In this document: positions 6,456 to 15,257 of the stretch, piece after piece
Numbering within the stretch: position 1 is the stretch's first letter
Layout of the letters: each line of letters opens with the position of its first letter
Position numbers and translations under genes: made by a program
Notes under the pieces: model-generated
The model's input: only the letters and a program-made list of their open reading frames with translations
Database searches by the model: none
Told to the model about the DNA's origin: nothing
NCBI GenBank assembly: GCA_029260435.1
Contig: JAJDDG010000069.1
Span: forward strand, 1-37,175
DNA length: 37,175 nt
Source: Phycisphaerales bacterium
GTDB lineage: Bacteria; Planctomycetota; Phycisphaerae; Phycisphaerales; UBA1924
Reading direction: 5' to 3'

Positions 6456-7871
6456 TCAGACGTGGACGAGTTTGTTGACGGCGTTCATGGCGGCGACCTT
6501 GTAGCACTCGGCGAGCGTGGGGTAGTTGAAGACGGTGTTGACGAAGTAGTCGGCGGTGCCGTTGAGGGCCATGACGGCCTGGCCGATGTGGATGATCTCT
6601 GTTGCGCCGGTGCCGATGCAGTGGACGCCGAGGATGGCGCGGGTTTCCTGGTGGACAAGCAACTTGAGCATGCCGATCTGGTCACCGAGGAGTTGGCCTC
6701 TTGCGATCTCGCGGTAGTGCGCGACGCCTGTGTCGAAGGGGATGTCGTCTTCGGTGAGTTTGTCTTCGGTCCACCCGACCATGGAGATCTCGGGGATAGA
6801 GTAGATGCCGAAGGGGATGAGGTGTGGCATGGAATCGGAGTGGACAGAGAACATGTGGCACGCGGCGAGGCGGCCCTGCTCCATCGAGGTGGAGGCGAGT
6901 GCGGGGAATCCGATGACATCGCCCGCGGCGTAGATGTGCGGGACTGCGGTCTGGTATTTGTCGTTGACTTCGATTCTGCCTCGTTTGTCTGCGGTGAGGT
7001 TTACGGCGGAGAGGTTGAGTTCCTCTGTTGCGCCCTGTCTGCCGATGCAGTAGAGCAGGCAGTCTGCCTTCAGGGTTTTGCCTGATTCGAGGGTTGCCAT
7101 GACGAGCTTGCCGTCTTGGGCGCGCGCGCCGGGGGGGGCGTCGATGATCTCGGCTTTGGTGACCTTTTCGGCGAGCCTGAGAGTCATGCCCGACTGGCGG
7201 AGGTGGTACTGGAGCGCTTCGCCGATCTCGGCGTCGAGGAACTCGAGGAGGCGGGGGCGGCTCTCGACGAGCGTGACTTTGCACCCCATTATCTGGAGCA
7301 TGGAAGCGTATTCGGCGCCGATGACGCCGCCGCCCACGATGAGGATGGTGCGCGGGAGGTTGGGGAGGAAGAGGATGCCGTCTGCATCGACGATGCGTGT
7401 GGAGTCGAATGGGATGTTGTCTGGTCGTGCGGGGTGGGTGCCGGTGGCGATCAGGAAATTTTCGGAGGTGACGGTTTTGATCTGTGAGCCGTGGACGACC
7501 TTGACGGTGTGAGGATCTTCGAAGGAGGCGGTGCCGGTGAAGATCTGGATGTCGTTGCGTGTGAGTTGTGAGCGGACGATCTCGATTTCTGAGGAGATGA
7601 CCTGCTGGCACCAGAAGATGAGGTCTTCGATTTTGATGTCTTTGAGCGGGGCGGTGTTGTCGATGTTGAAATTGGCGTAGCGGTGTCCTGAGAGGTGGAG
7701 GACGGCTTCGCGGAGTGCCTTGGAGGGGATGGTGCCGGTGTTGATGGCGACGCCGCCCAGGACTTCACGGCGCTCGATGATGCAGGCGCGTTTGCCGGTC
7801 TTTGCGGCCTGGATTGCGGCGCGCTGTCCGGCGGGTCCGGAGCCGATGACGCAGAGATCGAAGTCGTGCAT
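6456..7871 (-). CDS. sthA: Si-specific soluble pyridine nucleotide transhydrogenase
   Basis: SthA is a cytoplasmic flavoprotein that exchanges hydride between NADPH and NAD+. The 471-residue product begins with the FAD-binding GSGPAGQRAA near residue 10. It has GGVAINTGTIPSKALRE at about 39-55. In dihydrolipoamide dehydrogenase this region holds the redox CxxxxC pair; here both cysteines are absent while GTIPSKALR is retained, which identifies SthA rather than Lpd. A second Rossmann motif (VGGGVIGAEYASML) binds NAD(P), and the AAGDVIGFPALASTSMEQGR motif contacts FAD. The C-terminal dimerisation domain is complete. It is divergent from sucA across 230 bp without other genes. Confidence 0.92.
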   Translation of the reverse strand: MHDFDLCVIGSGPAGQRAAIQAAKTGKRACIIERREVLGGVAINTGTIPSKALREAVLHLSGHRYANFNIDNTAPLKDIKIEDLIFWCQQVISSEIEIVRSQLTRNDIQIFTGTASFEDPHTVKVVHGSQIKTVTSENFLIATGTHPARPDNIPFDSTRIVDADGILFLPNLPRTILIVGGGVIGAEYASMLQIMGCKVTLVESRPRLLEFLDAEIGEALQYHLRQSGMTLRLAEKVTKAEIIDAPPGARAQDGKLVMATLESGKTLKADCLLYCIGRQGATEELNLSAVNLTADKRGRIEVNDKYQTAVPHIYAAGDVIGFPALASTSMEQGRLAACHMFSVHSDSMPHLIPFGIYSIPEISMVGWTEDKLTEDDIPFDTGVAHYREIARGQLLGDQIGMLKLLVHQETRAILGVHCIGTGATEIIHIGQAVMALNGTADYFVNTVFNYPTLAECYKVAAMNAVNKLVHV

Positions 7872-8101
7872 GGGATTTGCCTTGGGTTGTGGGCTCGTTG
7901 AGCGGTGTAATTCTATGGGAGTATCGGCGATGAGGGGGGTCGGGTGGAGTTGGGGCTGCGGATGAGAACGCGGAAGAGAGGTGCGATTTCGTTCATGAGG
8001 GGCACCACGGGCGACGATGCTGGATCTAGAATGCGGTTGTCAGCCCGGCGGGGTCGGGGGGTTGTTGGAATTACGCGTTAATCGCGAGAAACGGCAGTCA
8101 G

Positions 8102-10978
8102 ATGAGCGGTGGACCCGAGCCGAACGTGGCGTCAGTGAATGGCTGGAACGCGGAATACCTTGAGGCGCAGTACGCGTCCTGGGAGTCGGACCCCGGTTCG
8201 GTGTCCCCGGATCTGGGGCGATTCTTTGAGGGGTTCAGGCTTGGGCAGACGTTGAGCGCATCGAACGGCGTGGTTGGTGGTGCGGTGGGGGGCGGGATGA
8301 GTGGTGGGGGGAAGGCGGTGGAGGATCGCGCGCAGAGCGCGGTGACAGCGCTTGTCCAGCGGTACCGGGAGCTTGGGCATCTGTGCGCGGCGATCGATCC
8401 GTTTGGTCGTGAGCGAGAGATGCCGGCGTGTTTGACCCCTCAGCATCACGGTCTCGGCGAGGTGGATCTTGGCAGGACATTCGATGCGGACCACCTGCAT
8501 GCGCACGACGAGCCGATGCGGTTGTCGGACATTATCGAGTGGCTTGATGACACGTACTGCGGGTCGGTCGGGGCGGAGATCGAGCACATCCTTGATGACG
8601 AGGAGCGCGGGTGGTTGATCGAACGGATGGAGCGTTCGCGGAATCGTCTGGAGTTCACGAGGGAGCAGCGGCGGGATATTCTGGAGCATCTTTACCGCTC
8701 GGAGTTGTTCGAGAAGTTCTGCGGCAAGCGGTACCCGGGGATGAAACGGTTCAGCCTTGAGGGCGGGGAGTCGCTTATTCCGCTGTTGGAAGAAGTGATC
8801 CGCGGCGCTGGCGATTCGTATGGTGTGCAGGAGATCGTGTTCGCGATGTCGCACCGCGGCCGGTTGAATGTGCTGACGAACATCATCGGGAAGACATACG
8901 AGCAGATCTTCACGGAGTTCGACGATGCTTGGTCGGAGGACGCGGAGCTGGGCGGCGGGGACGTGAAATACCACAGGGGGTACTCGGAGAACCGGGTGCT
9001 GGGGAGCGGGAAGAGTGTGTGGCTTGCGATGGCGAGCAACCCGAGCCATCTCGAGAGCGCGTGCGGCGTGGCGCTGGGGCGGTGTCGCGGGAAGCAGCGG
9101 CTGCGGGGCGATGTCGAGCGTGAGATGGTGATCCCGCTGTTGATTCATGGTGATGCTGCGGTGATCGGGCAGGGTGTTGTGGCGGAGGTGTACAACCTGT
9201 CGCAGTTGCCTGGGTACACGACGGGCGGGACGGTGCACATCGTGGTGAACAACCTGATCGGGTTCACGACTGGTCCTGAGGAGGCGCGGTCGTGTCGGTA
9301 CTGCACGGACATCGCGAAGATGATCGAGGCGCCGATTTTCCATGTGAACGGCGAGGATCCGGAGGCGGTTGTGCATGTGGCGCGGCTCGCGCTGGACTAC
9401 CGGATGAAGTTCAAGAAAGACGTCGTGATCGACATGGTGTGCTACCGGCGGCACGGGCACAACGAGTCGGACGAGGCGATGTTTACGCAGCCGAAGCTGT
9501 ACGCGCAGATCAAGCAGAAGCCGAGTGTTGTGGAGGCGTATGCTGAGCGGCTGCAGCGTGAGGGCACGCTGAGCGAGGAGGAGCTGGAGCGGATCCACAG
9601 CAACCTGCACGAGAATCTGGACCGGGCGTACGACAAGGCGAAGGAGTCGCCGGTCGATCCGACTCCCAACCCTGGGTTCAGGCGGTGGGTAGGGGTGAGC
9701 AACACGTTCGGCTTTGATGCGGTCAATACGAGCGTTGAGCGGGAGGATCTGCTTGAGGTGTCGCGCGCGATGGGGTTTTGGCCCGAGGGGTTCACGCCGC
9801 ACCGGAAGCTGCTCAAGACGATCAAAGATCGATCGACGTGCATCGAGGAGGACCGCCCGTTTGACTGGGCGATGGGCGAGCAGCTCGCGATTGGTTCGCT
9901 GCTGATCGAGGGGATTATCGTTCGGTTCAGTGGTCAGGATTCTCGACGGGGGACGTTCAGCCATCGGCACGCGGCGCTGCGTGACGTGGACACAAGCGAA
10001 CTGTATGTGCCGCTCAATCACATCCGCGAATGTGGCGAACCGGGCACGGACAAAGAAGTGGGAACGGTGAATGAAGATGGGAAGATGCGGCAGGCGAAGT
10101 TCTGCATCTACGACAGCCCGCTGAGCGAGTACGCGGTGCTCGGCTTCGAGTATGGGTTTTCGCTCGCTTCGCCCCAGACGCTGACGATCTGGGAGGCGCA
10201 GTTCGGCGACTTCGCGAACGGTGCGCAGGTGATAATCGATCAGTTCATCGCGAGCGCAGAGGCGAAGTGGCAGCGGTGGTCCGCGCTGGTGATGCTGCTG
10301 CCGCACGGGTACGAGGGGCAGGGCCCGGAGCACAGTTCGGCGCGGATTGAGCGGTTCTTGAAGCTGTGCGGGCAGGGCAATATGCAGGTGTGCCACCCGA
10401 CGACACCGGGGCAGTATTTCCACCTGCTGCGGCGGCAGGTGATGCGGAACTTCCGCAAGCCGTTGATTGTGATGTCACCCAAGAGTCTGCTGCGGCATCC
10501 GGAATGCCGGAGTCTTGGGAGCGAGCTGACGGAAGGCGTGTTCCAGGAGATTGTTGACGACCCGCGGATGACGGATGATTCGAAGCAGAAGGTGAAGCGG
10601 ATCGTGCTGTGCTCGGGCAAGGTGTTCTACGACCTCGACGCGCGGCGGCAGGAGATCGAGCGCGAGGATATTGCGCTGGTCCGGGTCGAGCAGTTGTACC
10701 CGCTGCACTTTGAACTGCTCGGGGAGATTGTTCGGTCGTACCGCGACGGGGCGGAGGTGGTGTGGGTGCAGGAAGAGCCGAAGAACATGGGTGCTTGGGG
10801 GCATATGGCGCTCGCGCTCAAGGAAGAGTTTGGGTGGGATTTGCCTTACATCGGGCGGGGGGTATCGGCGAGCCCTGCGACCGGCTCTGCGAAGAAGCAC
10901 GGCGAGCAGTTGGAGCAGCTGTTGAGCGAGTCTGTCGGGGCGGTGGAGAAATCAAAGGTTGCGGCTGGGGCGGCGTAG
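8102..10978 (+). CDS. sucA: 2-oxoglutarate dehydrogenase E1 component
   Basis: The thiamine diphosphate-dependent E1 subunit decarboxylates 2-oxoglutarate and passes the succinyl group to the E2 lipoyl arm. At 958 residues it has the full length. The N-terminus has the E2-binding-type motif NAEYLEAQYASWESDP near 15-30. SHRGRLNVL, the GDAAVIGQGVVAEVYNLSQ region near 350 and RRHGHNESDEAMFTQP near 450 form the ThDP and active-site region. HRHAALRD and WEAQFGDFANGAQVIIDQF belong to the transketolase pyrimidine domain, followed by LPHGYEGQGPEHSSARIERF. sucB lies 73 bp downstream and is probably co-transcribed. The E3 gene is not in the window. Confidence 0.97.
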   Translation: MSGGPEPNVASVNGWNAEYLEAQYASWESDPGSVSPDLGRFFEGFRLGQTLSASNGVVGGAVGGGMSGGGKAVEDRAQSAVTALVQRYRELGHLCAAIDPFGREREMPACLTPQHHGLGEVDLGRTFDADHLHAHDEPMRLSDIIEWLDDTYCGSVGAEIEHILDDEERGWLIERMERSRNRLEFTREQRRDILEHLYRSELFEKFCGKRYPGMKRFSLEGGESLIPLLEEVIRGAGDSYGVQEIVFAMSHRGRLNVLTNIIGKTYEQIFTEFDDAWSEDAELGGGDVKYHRGYSENRVLGSGKSVWLAMASNPSHLESACGVALGRCRGKQRLRGDVEREMVIPLLIHGDAAVIGQGVVAEVYNLSQLPGYTTGGTVHIVVNNLIGFTTGPEEARSCRYCTDIAKMIEAPIFHVNGEDPEAVVHVARLALDYRMKFKKDVVIDMVCYRRHGHNESDEAMFTQPKLYAQIKQKPSVVEAYAERLQREGTLSEEELERIHSNLHENLDRAYDKAKESPVDPTPNPGFRRWVGVSNTFGFDAVNTSVEREDLLEVSRAMGFWPEGFTPHRKLLKTIKDRSTCIEEDRPFDWAMGEQLAIGSLLIEGIIVRFSGQDSRRGTFSHRHAALRDVDTSELYVPLNHIRECGEPGTDKEVGTVNEDGKMRQAKFCIYDSPLSEYAVLGFEYGFSLASPQTLTIWEAQFGDFANGAQVIIDQFIASAEAKWQRWSALVMLLPHGYEGQGPEHSSARIERFLKLCGQGNMQVCHPTTPGQYFHLLRRQVMRNFRKPLIVMSPKSLLRHPECRSLGSELTEGVFQEIVDDPRMTDDSKQKVKRIVLCSGKVFYDLDARRQEIEREDIALVRVEQLYPLHFELLGEIVRSYRDGAEVVWVQEEPKNMGAWGHMALALKEEFGWDLPYIGRGVSASPATGSAKKHGEQLEQLLSESVGAVEKSKVAAGAA

Positions 10979-11051
10979 ACTGTTTGGAAGGCGCGCTGCG
11001 TGTGCGCATGGAGTCGGACAACGGACGGGCGGGATAGGACGGGCATGAGCG

Positions 11052-12341
11052 ATGGCGACGGACGTCGTGGTACCGGCATTGGGTGAGTCGATTAGCGAAG
11101 CGGTGATCGCGTCGTGGCTCAAGGGCGAGGGGGAGTACGTCGAGCGCGATGAGGAGATCGTCGAGCTGGAGACGGACAAGGTGACGATGCCGCTGCCATG
11201 CCCGGTGGCGGGCGTGCTCAAGCATGTGGTTGCGGAGGGCGACACGATCGAGGTGGGCGGGGTTGTTGCGCAGGTGGACGAGAGCGCCGAGAAGCCGGCG
11301 GGCGCGGGGAAGAAGGGCAAGAAGAGCGCAGCGAAGGCGGCGGGTGGAGAGCAGAAGGAAGATGCAGGTGTGGCAACGGCGGTAGCCGAACCACCTACGA
11401 AGGAAGCGGCACCTGCGGCACCGAGTGGTGGTGAGGGTGTTCGGACAACGCCACTTGCGCAGAAGCTGGCGGAGGAGCACGGCGTTGATCTGTCGCGGCT
11501 TGAGGCGACCGGTCCTGGCGGGCGGGTGCGCGAGCAGGATGTGCTGGCGTATATTTCGACGCACAGCGATGGTCGGGCGGCGGGCACCGAAGCGACGGCG
11601 GTTCTGGGGCTTGGGCCGTCGCGCGGCGTGCGGCGCGAGCGGATGAGCCAGCTCCGGCAGAAGATCGCGAGCCGGCTTGTCGAGGCGCAGCAGACGGCGG
11701 CGATGCTAACGACGTTTAACGAGTGCGACATGAGCGCGGTGATGGCGGTGCGGTCGCGGCTCAAGGATTCGTTCCTTGAGACGCACGGTGTGAAGCTCGG
11801 GTTCATGTCGTTCTTCACGAAGGCGGCGTGCAGCGCGCTCAAAGCGGTGGAGAATGTGAACGCGTTTATTGCGCATGGCGAAAAGGGGCCTGAGTTTGAG
11901 CACCACGACTACTGCGATGTTGCGGTTGCGGTGGGCACGCCCAAGGGGCTTGTGGTGCCGGTGATCCGCAACGCGGAGTCGATGAGCTTCGCGGAGATCG
12001 AGGCGGAGATTCTTCGTCTCGCGGGTCGGGCGCGCGACGGCAAGCTGACGCTTGAGGAGATGCAGGGCGGGACGTTCACGATCTCGAACGGCGGGGTGTA
12101 TGGCTCGATGCTGAGCACGCCGATTCTCAATCCGCCGCAGAGCGGTATTCTGGGTTTGCACAATATTATTCGGCGGCCGATCGAGTTCCCGGAGAAGTCT
12201 GGGGAGGTTGTTGTGCGCCCGATGATGTATCTGGCGCTGAGCTACGACCACCGGATTGTTGACGGCGCAGGCGCGGTGACATTCCTCAAGCACATCAAGG
12301 AATGCATCGAGGATCCGGATCGATTGTTGCTTGGTGTGTAG
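11052..12341 (+). CDS. sucB: 2-oxoglutarate dehydrogenase E2 (dihydrolipoyl succinyltransferase)
   Basis: E2 carries the swinging lipoyl arm and transfers succinyl to CoA. Domains in order: one lipoyl domain with the lipoylated lysine K43 in ETDKVT; an Ala/Lys/Glu/Gly-rich linker (about 80-130); a peripheral subunit-binding domain ([19 protein letters not shown], about 132-170); and the catalytic acetyltransferase core. The core ends with SYDHRIVDG, catalytic His400 and Asp404. [13 protein letters not shown] at the N-terminus is typical of succinyltransferases. The length of 429 residues is normal. An overlapping upstream ATG in another frame at 11045 gives no product. Forms an operon with sucA. 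Confidence 0.96.
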   Translation: MATDVVVPALGESISEAVIASWLKGEGEYVERDEEIVELETDKVTMPLPCPVAGVLKHVVAEGDTIEVGGVVAQVDESAEKPAGAGKKGKKSAAKAAGGEQKEDAGVATAVAEPPTKEAAPAAPSGGEGVRTTPLAQKLAEEHGVDLSRLEATGPGGRVREQDVLAYISTHSDGRAAGTEATAVLGLGPSRGVRRERMSQLRQKIASRLVEAQQTAAMLTTFNECDMSAVMAVRSRLKDSFLETHGVKLGFMSFFTKAACSALKAVENVNAFIAHGEKGPEFEHHDYCDVAVAVGTPKGLVVPVIRNAESMSFAEIEAEILRLAGRARDGKLTLEEMQGGTFTISNGGVYGSMLSTPILNPPQSGILGLHNIIRRPIEFPEKSGEVVVRPMMYLALSYDHRIVDGAGAVTFLKHIKECIEDPDRLLLGV

Positions 12342-12350
12342 TATGTTGCA

Positions 12351-13190
12351 GTGATTGTCAAACTCGAATCAACTATTGATGATACAGATGATGCTGCAAG
12401 GCATTTGGTTGCGCGGTTGCACCCCATCTACTCTGCACCCGATGGTCGAAAATGGAAGATCCAGGCGAAGAAGTGTCAATACATGGGGCCGATCGCAGCG
12501 GCTGTATTTGGAGCTGTGTATTACCTCGGAGAATCGAAGGGGCAACGACCGAGAATTGTTCTCCCAAAGTCTCCCCCGGAACTGGATCATTTTTGTGAAG
12601 TGAGCGGGCTGAAGTTTCTTGCTTCACAGAGTCCAGCGTCGTCGAACACCGATTGTCCTGATCTCGAAGTTGTAGCGCTGGAGCGATTCGAGGAATCCAG
12701 ATGGAACCAGTCTGATCCTGTTGTGCATCTCGTTCGTCGACACCGGGAAATTTCAGAAGATACGGAGGATTATCTGCGGATCTGTATCAATGAGGTGGTG
12801 CAGAACGTGATCGATCATTCGAAATCGGTGTTTGGTGGTGTGATGTGTTCACGGTATATGTCGAATCGGGATAGGGTTCATGTTGCGATCGTTGACCATG
12901 GTAAGGGGATCTTCGAGACTCTTCACCCGGCCCACCCAGAGATTGGCAACTCGATCGAGGCGTTGCGGGCGGTTATCCGTGGGCGATACTCGGCGAAGTC
13001 GAGGGAAAACAACATGGGTCTGGGGATCAGCAATCTCTGGGGCGTGGTACGAGAGCTGGAAGGACGAATCGCGATCATGAGCGGAGGTGCTCGGGCTCGC
13101 TACACTGGTGGTGGAACATCGGATTCCTTCGAGACACTCGAGTTTAGTTTTCCGGGTACGTTTGTTTGGTTTTCTCTTCCAATGGCGTGA
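12351..13190 (+). CDS. GHKL-type ATP-binding protein with N-terminal STAS-like region
   Basis: The 279-residue product has a C-terminal GHKL ATPase fold. The N box is NEVVQN at 147-152, G1 is DHGKG at 182-186 and G2 is NMGLGIS at 221-227. There is no histidine-phosphorylation (HisKA) helix, so it resembles anti-sigma/SpoIIAB-type serine kinases or switch ATPases rather than a two-component kinase. Residues about 35-95 (QYMGPIAAAVFGAVYYLG, then LDHFCEVSGL) look like a STAS/MlaB-type fold; this is a weaker call. The start is GTG at 12351, 9 bp after sucB, without a strong ribosome site. GC is about 45% in the first line of the gene against more than 60% in sucB, which suggests acquisition. A STAS-like gene follows directly. 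Confidence 0.78.
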   Translation: MIVKLESTIDDTDDAARHLVARLHPIYSAPDGRKWKIQAKKCQYMGPIAAAVFGAVYYLGESKGQRPRIVLPKSPPELDHFCEVSGLKFLASQSPASSNTDCPDLEVVALERFEESRWNQSDPVVHLVRRHREISEDTEDYLRICINEVVQNVIDHSKSVFGGVMCSRYMSNRDRVHVAIVDHGKGIFETLHPAHPEIGNSIEALRAVIRGRYSAKSRENNMGLGISNLWGVVRELEGRIAIMSGGARARYTGGGTSDSFETLEFSFPGTFVWFSLPMA

Positions 13191-13201
13191 GCATGAGTTG
13201 A

Positions 13202-13522
13202 ATGGGCAACGGTTTATTGACAATACGTTTGGATAATCTGCTCGACACCGGCGCTCCGGTTGTCGATGAGGGCCGCAGGATAGCGCGTGTAGTTGCGGAT
13301 GGACTCAATGGTACGAATACGGTTCATCTATCTATGACCGGGGTAAGGGGGGCGCCATCGAGCTTTTTCAACATCTTGCTACGAGATCTTGTATCCGATT
13401 CGGATCTGGAGACTGTTCGGGAAAGGATTCGCTTTACTGATTACTCGACGTCGCAGGCGGGAGTGCTCAGGCGGTCACTGTCGGCGGTGCTGGGCGACGA
13501 TGCACCGTCATTATGCATGTAG
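13202..13522 (+). CDS. STAS-like (DUF4325-type) domain protein
   Basis: A 106-residue single-domain protein. It has an alpha/beta pattern with a DEGRRIARVVADGL helix (22-35), a beta strand VHLSMTGV (41-48), and then APSSFFNILLRDL (51-63). The Ser-Ser-Phe after the strand matches the place where STAS proteins such as SpoIIAA are phosphorylated on Ser, and is conserved in DUF4325 proteins. Eleven bases separate it from the GHKL ATPase gene, with which it forms a low-GC pair. The likely role is the partner of that ATPase in a phosphorylation or ATP-dependent binding switch; this is inference from the SpoIIAB-SpoIIAA analogy. The output target is not visible nearby. Confidence 0.68.
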   Translation: MGNGLLTIRLDNLLDTGAPVVDEGRRIARVVADGLNGTNTVHLSMTGVRGAPSSFFNILLRDLVSDSDLETVRERIRFTDYSTSQAGVLRRSLSAVLGDDAPSLCM

Positions 13523-13540
13523 TCAGAAGCACTCGGCGCG

Positions 13541-14032
13541 TCAGTCGTCGTCAGTTAACTCGTCGAGCAGGCCGGTGCATGCGCTGAGGATCATGTCGTA
13601 GACGCGTTGGAAGCCGTCGCCATGCCCGTAGTATGGATCGGGGACTTCGAGGTGTTTGTCCGACTTGCCGTTGAGCGCTGGATCGAATGAACGCAACAAG
13701 CGGATGCGGTTGGCGGGTGCGCCGTCGGCGAGCATGTTGTGGATGTTGTCCATGTCCATCGCGATGATGAGATCGAAGTCCTTGAAATCAGCGGGGACTC
13801 GGATCTGACGCGCGATGGAGGGGAGGGGGATGCCATGTTTATTCGCGACAGCGATGGAGCGGCGGTCGGGGTCTTCGCCGGTGTGCCAGGCGCCGGTGCC
13901 GCAGGAATCGACGGTGAAGCGGTCTGCGAGGTCGTGCTGTTTGGCGAGGTGGAGGAATACACCCTCGGCGAGGGGTGAGCGGCAGATGTTGCCCATGCAG
14001 ACGAAGAGGAGTGAGTTGATTTGTGTGGGCAT
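13541..14032 (-). CDS. Low-molecular-weight protein tyrosine phosphatase
   Basis: 163 residues starting at ATG 14032; a longer frame exists upstream but the family start is here. The active-site loop VCMGNICRSP at 11-20 gives Cys12 as nucleophile and Arg18 as phosphate binder. The general acid is Asp132 in VPDPYYG. These are complete, so the enzyme should be active on phosphotyrosine proteins or act as a related cytoplasmic phosphatase. It ends 18 bp from the stop of the STAS-like gene, in convergent orientation. The YtoQ gene lies 14 bp upstream on the same strand and is probably co-transcribed. Confidence 0.92.
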   Translation of the reverse strand: MPTQINSLLFVCMGNICRSPLAEGVFLHLAKQHDLADRFTVDSCGTGAWHTGEDPDRRSIAVANKHGIPLPSIARQIRVPADFKDFDLIIAMDMDNIHNMLADGAPANRIRLLRSFDPALNGKSDKHLEVPDPYYGHGDGFQRVYDMILSACTGLLDELTDDD

Positions 14033-14046
14033 GCTTTGGTGGGGGA

Positions 14047-14499
14047 TTACTTTGAGGTATCGGCGAAGCAGTAGGCGAGGATCTTCGCGACCTGCTGCGG
14101 GGTGCGGGCGGAGGCGTATGCGCTGGCGTTTACTTCCTTGAGCGCGTGGGTATGGTCGTCGGCGTGGAGGGTGATGACGGGGATGCCCAGCGCGCTGGCG
14201 AAGCCGGCGTCGAATGCGGCGTTCCACTGTTTGTATTGATCACCGAAGCGGACGACGAGGACATCGGCGTCGCGGATGAGGGTGTGCGTGCGGATGGCGT
14301 TGATGCGCGAGGACTTGAGGTCGCGCCAGAAGGGGTCGTCGTCTTGGGCGAGGATTGTTTGGGCGCAGGTGTCTGAGGCGCTGTGGTCGGTGACTGGGGA
14401 GGTGATTTCGACATCCAGCCCGGCGTCGGCGCAGGCGGCTGCGATCTGGTCGCGCCAGTCGGAATGGATCTCGCCTGCGAGGTATATGGTGAGTGACAT
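14047..14499 (-). CDS. ytoQ: YtoQ family protein
   Basis: The 150-residue product matches the YtoQ family closely in motif order: YLAGEIHSDWRDQI near the start, ITSPVTDHSASD, INAIRTHTLIRDADVLVVRFGDQYKQWNAAFDAGFA, and a C-terminal TPQQVAKILAY. The family is distantly related to nucleoside 2-deoxyribosyltransferases, but no reaction has been established to my knowledge. It is soluble, with no signal peptide. It lies between the UPF0173 hydrolase gene (15 bp upstream) and the tyrosine phosphatase gene (14 bp downstream), all leftward, probably one transcript. Confidence 0.9.
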   Translation of the reverse strand: MSLTIYLAGEIHSDWRDQIAAACADAGLDVEITSPVTDHSASDTCAQTILAQDDDPFWRDLKSSRINAIRTHTLIRDADVLVVRFGDQYKQWNAAFDAGFASALGIPVITLHADDHTHALKEVNASAYASARTPQQVAKILAYCFADTSK

Positions 14500-14514
14500 C
14501 GTTGTTCTCGTCGG

Positions 14515-15183
14515 TTAGATGGTGAATGAGTCGGCGGGTTGCATCGTGCGCACTTCTACACCGGTTGGAGTGAACGCGGAGAGGTCGGAGGTGAGGAGCG
14601 GGAAGGTGGCGAAATGCATGGGGATCGCGAGCTTCGGGTTGATCCATTCGGCGGCGGTAGCGCCCTGCTCGGGGCCCATGGTGAAGCGGTCGCCGACGGG
14701 GATCATGGCGACAGTCGGCTTGTAGATTTCGGCGATGAGTTTGATGTCGGAGAAGAGGGCGGTATCGCCCATGTGGTAGATGGTTGTGCCTGCGATGTTG
14801 ATGATCGCGCCGCAGGGTTGACCCATGTACTGCCCCTCGTAGGACGAGGAGTGGAAGGCCTGGGTGAGTGCGATGAAGCCGAAGGGGGCAGCGACCTTGC
14901 CTCCCGGGTTCATGGGTTCGAGGTATTGGCATCCTTTCGCGGAGAAGAACTCGCAGATTTCGAAGGCGGCGTAGATCGTTGCGCCGGTGCGCTTTGCGAT
15001 GGAAAGTGTGTCGCCTATGTGGTCTGCGTGGCCGTGGGTGAGGACGATTGCGTCGCACTCGATGTCTTCTGGTTTGTGCTTGGCGACGGGGTTGCCGGTG
15101 AGGAATGGGTCGATGAGTACGGCATGGTTGTCCGCCTTGAGGAGGAAGGCGGAGTGGCCCAGGAATGTGATTTCGAGTGGCAT
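14515..15183 (-). CDS. UPF0173-type metal-dependent hydrolase
   Basis: Metallo-beta-lactamase fold protein of 222 residues. It has FLGHSAF at the start, a shortened HxHxDH metal motif (HGHADH at 50-55), MGDTALFSDI in the middle and the late histidine in IPMHFATFPLL. This is the pattern of the UPF0173 family, whose members are uncharacterised hydrolases in most bacteria. All expected metal ligands are present. First gene of the leftward group with ytoQ and the phosphatase, divergent from panE by about 75 bp. Confidence 0.9.
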   Translation of the reverse strand: MPLEITFLGHSAFLLKADNHAVLIDPFLTGNPVAKHKPEDIECDAIVLTHGHADHIGDTLSIAKRTGATIYAAFEICEFFSAKGCQYLEPMNPGGKVAAPFGFIALTQAFHSSSYEGQYMGQPCGAIINIAGTTIYHMGDTALFSDIKLIAEIYKPTVAMIPVGDRFTMGPEQGATAAEWINPKLAIPMHFATFPLLTSDLSAFTPTGVEVRTMQPADSFTI

Positions 15184-15257
15184 GGCGGGGCTCCGTGATG
15201 GGTTGAGAGTGGTACTCTATCTGGCACGAGCGGGAGTGGGGATAAGAGGACTACAAC

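Noticed and set aside
8132-10423. Open frame of 763 codons on the - strand opposite sucA
   Set aside because: It is an antisense shadow produced by high GC and codon bias in a well-identified gene; its translation is Arg/Pro/His-rich without domains.
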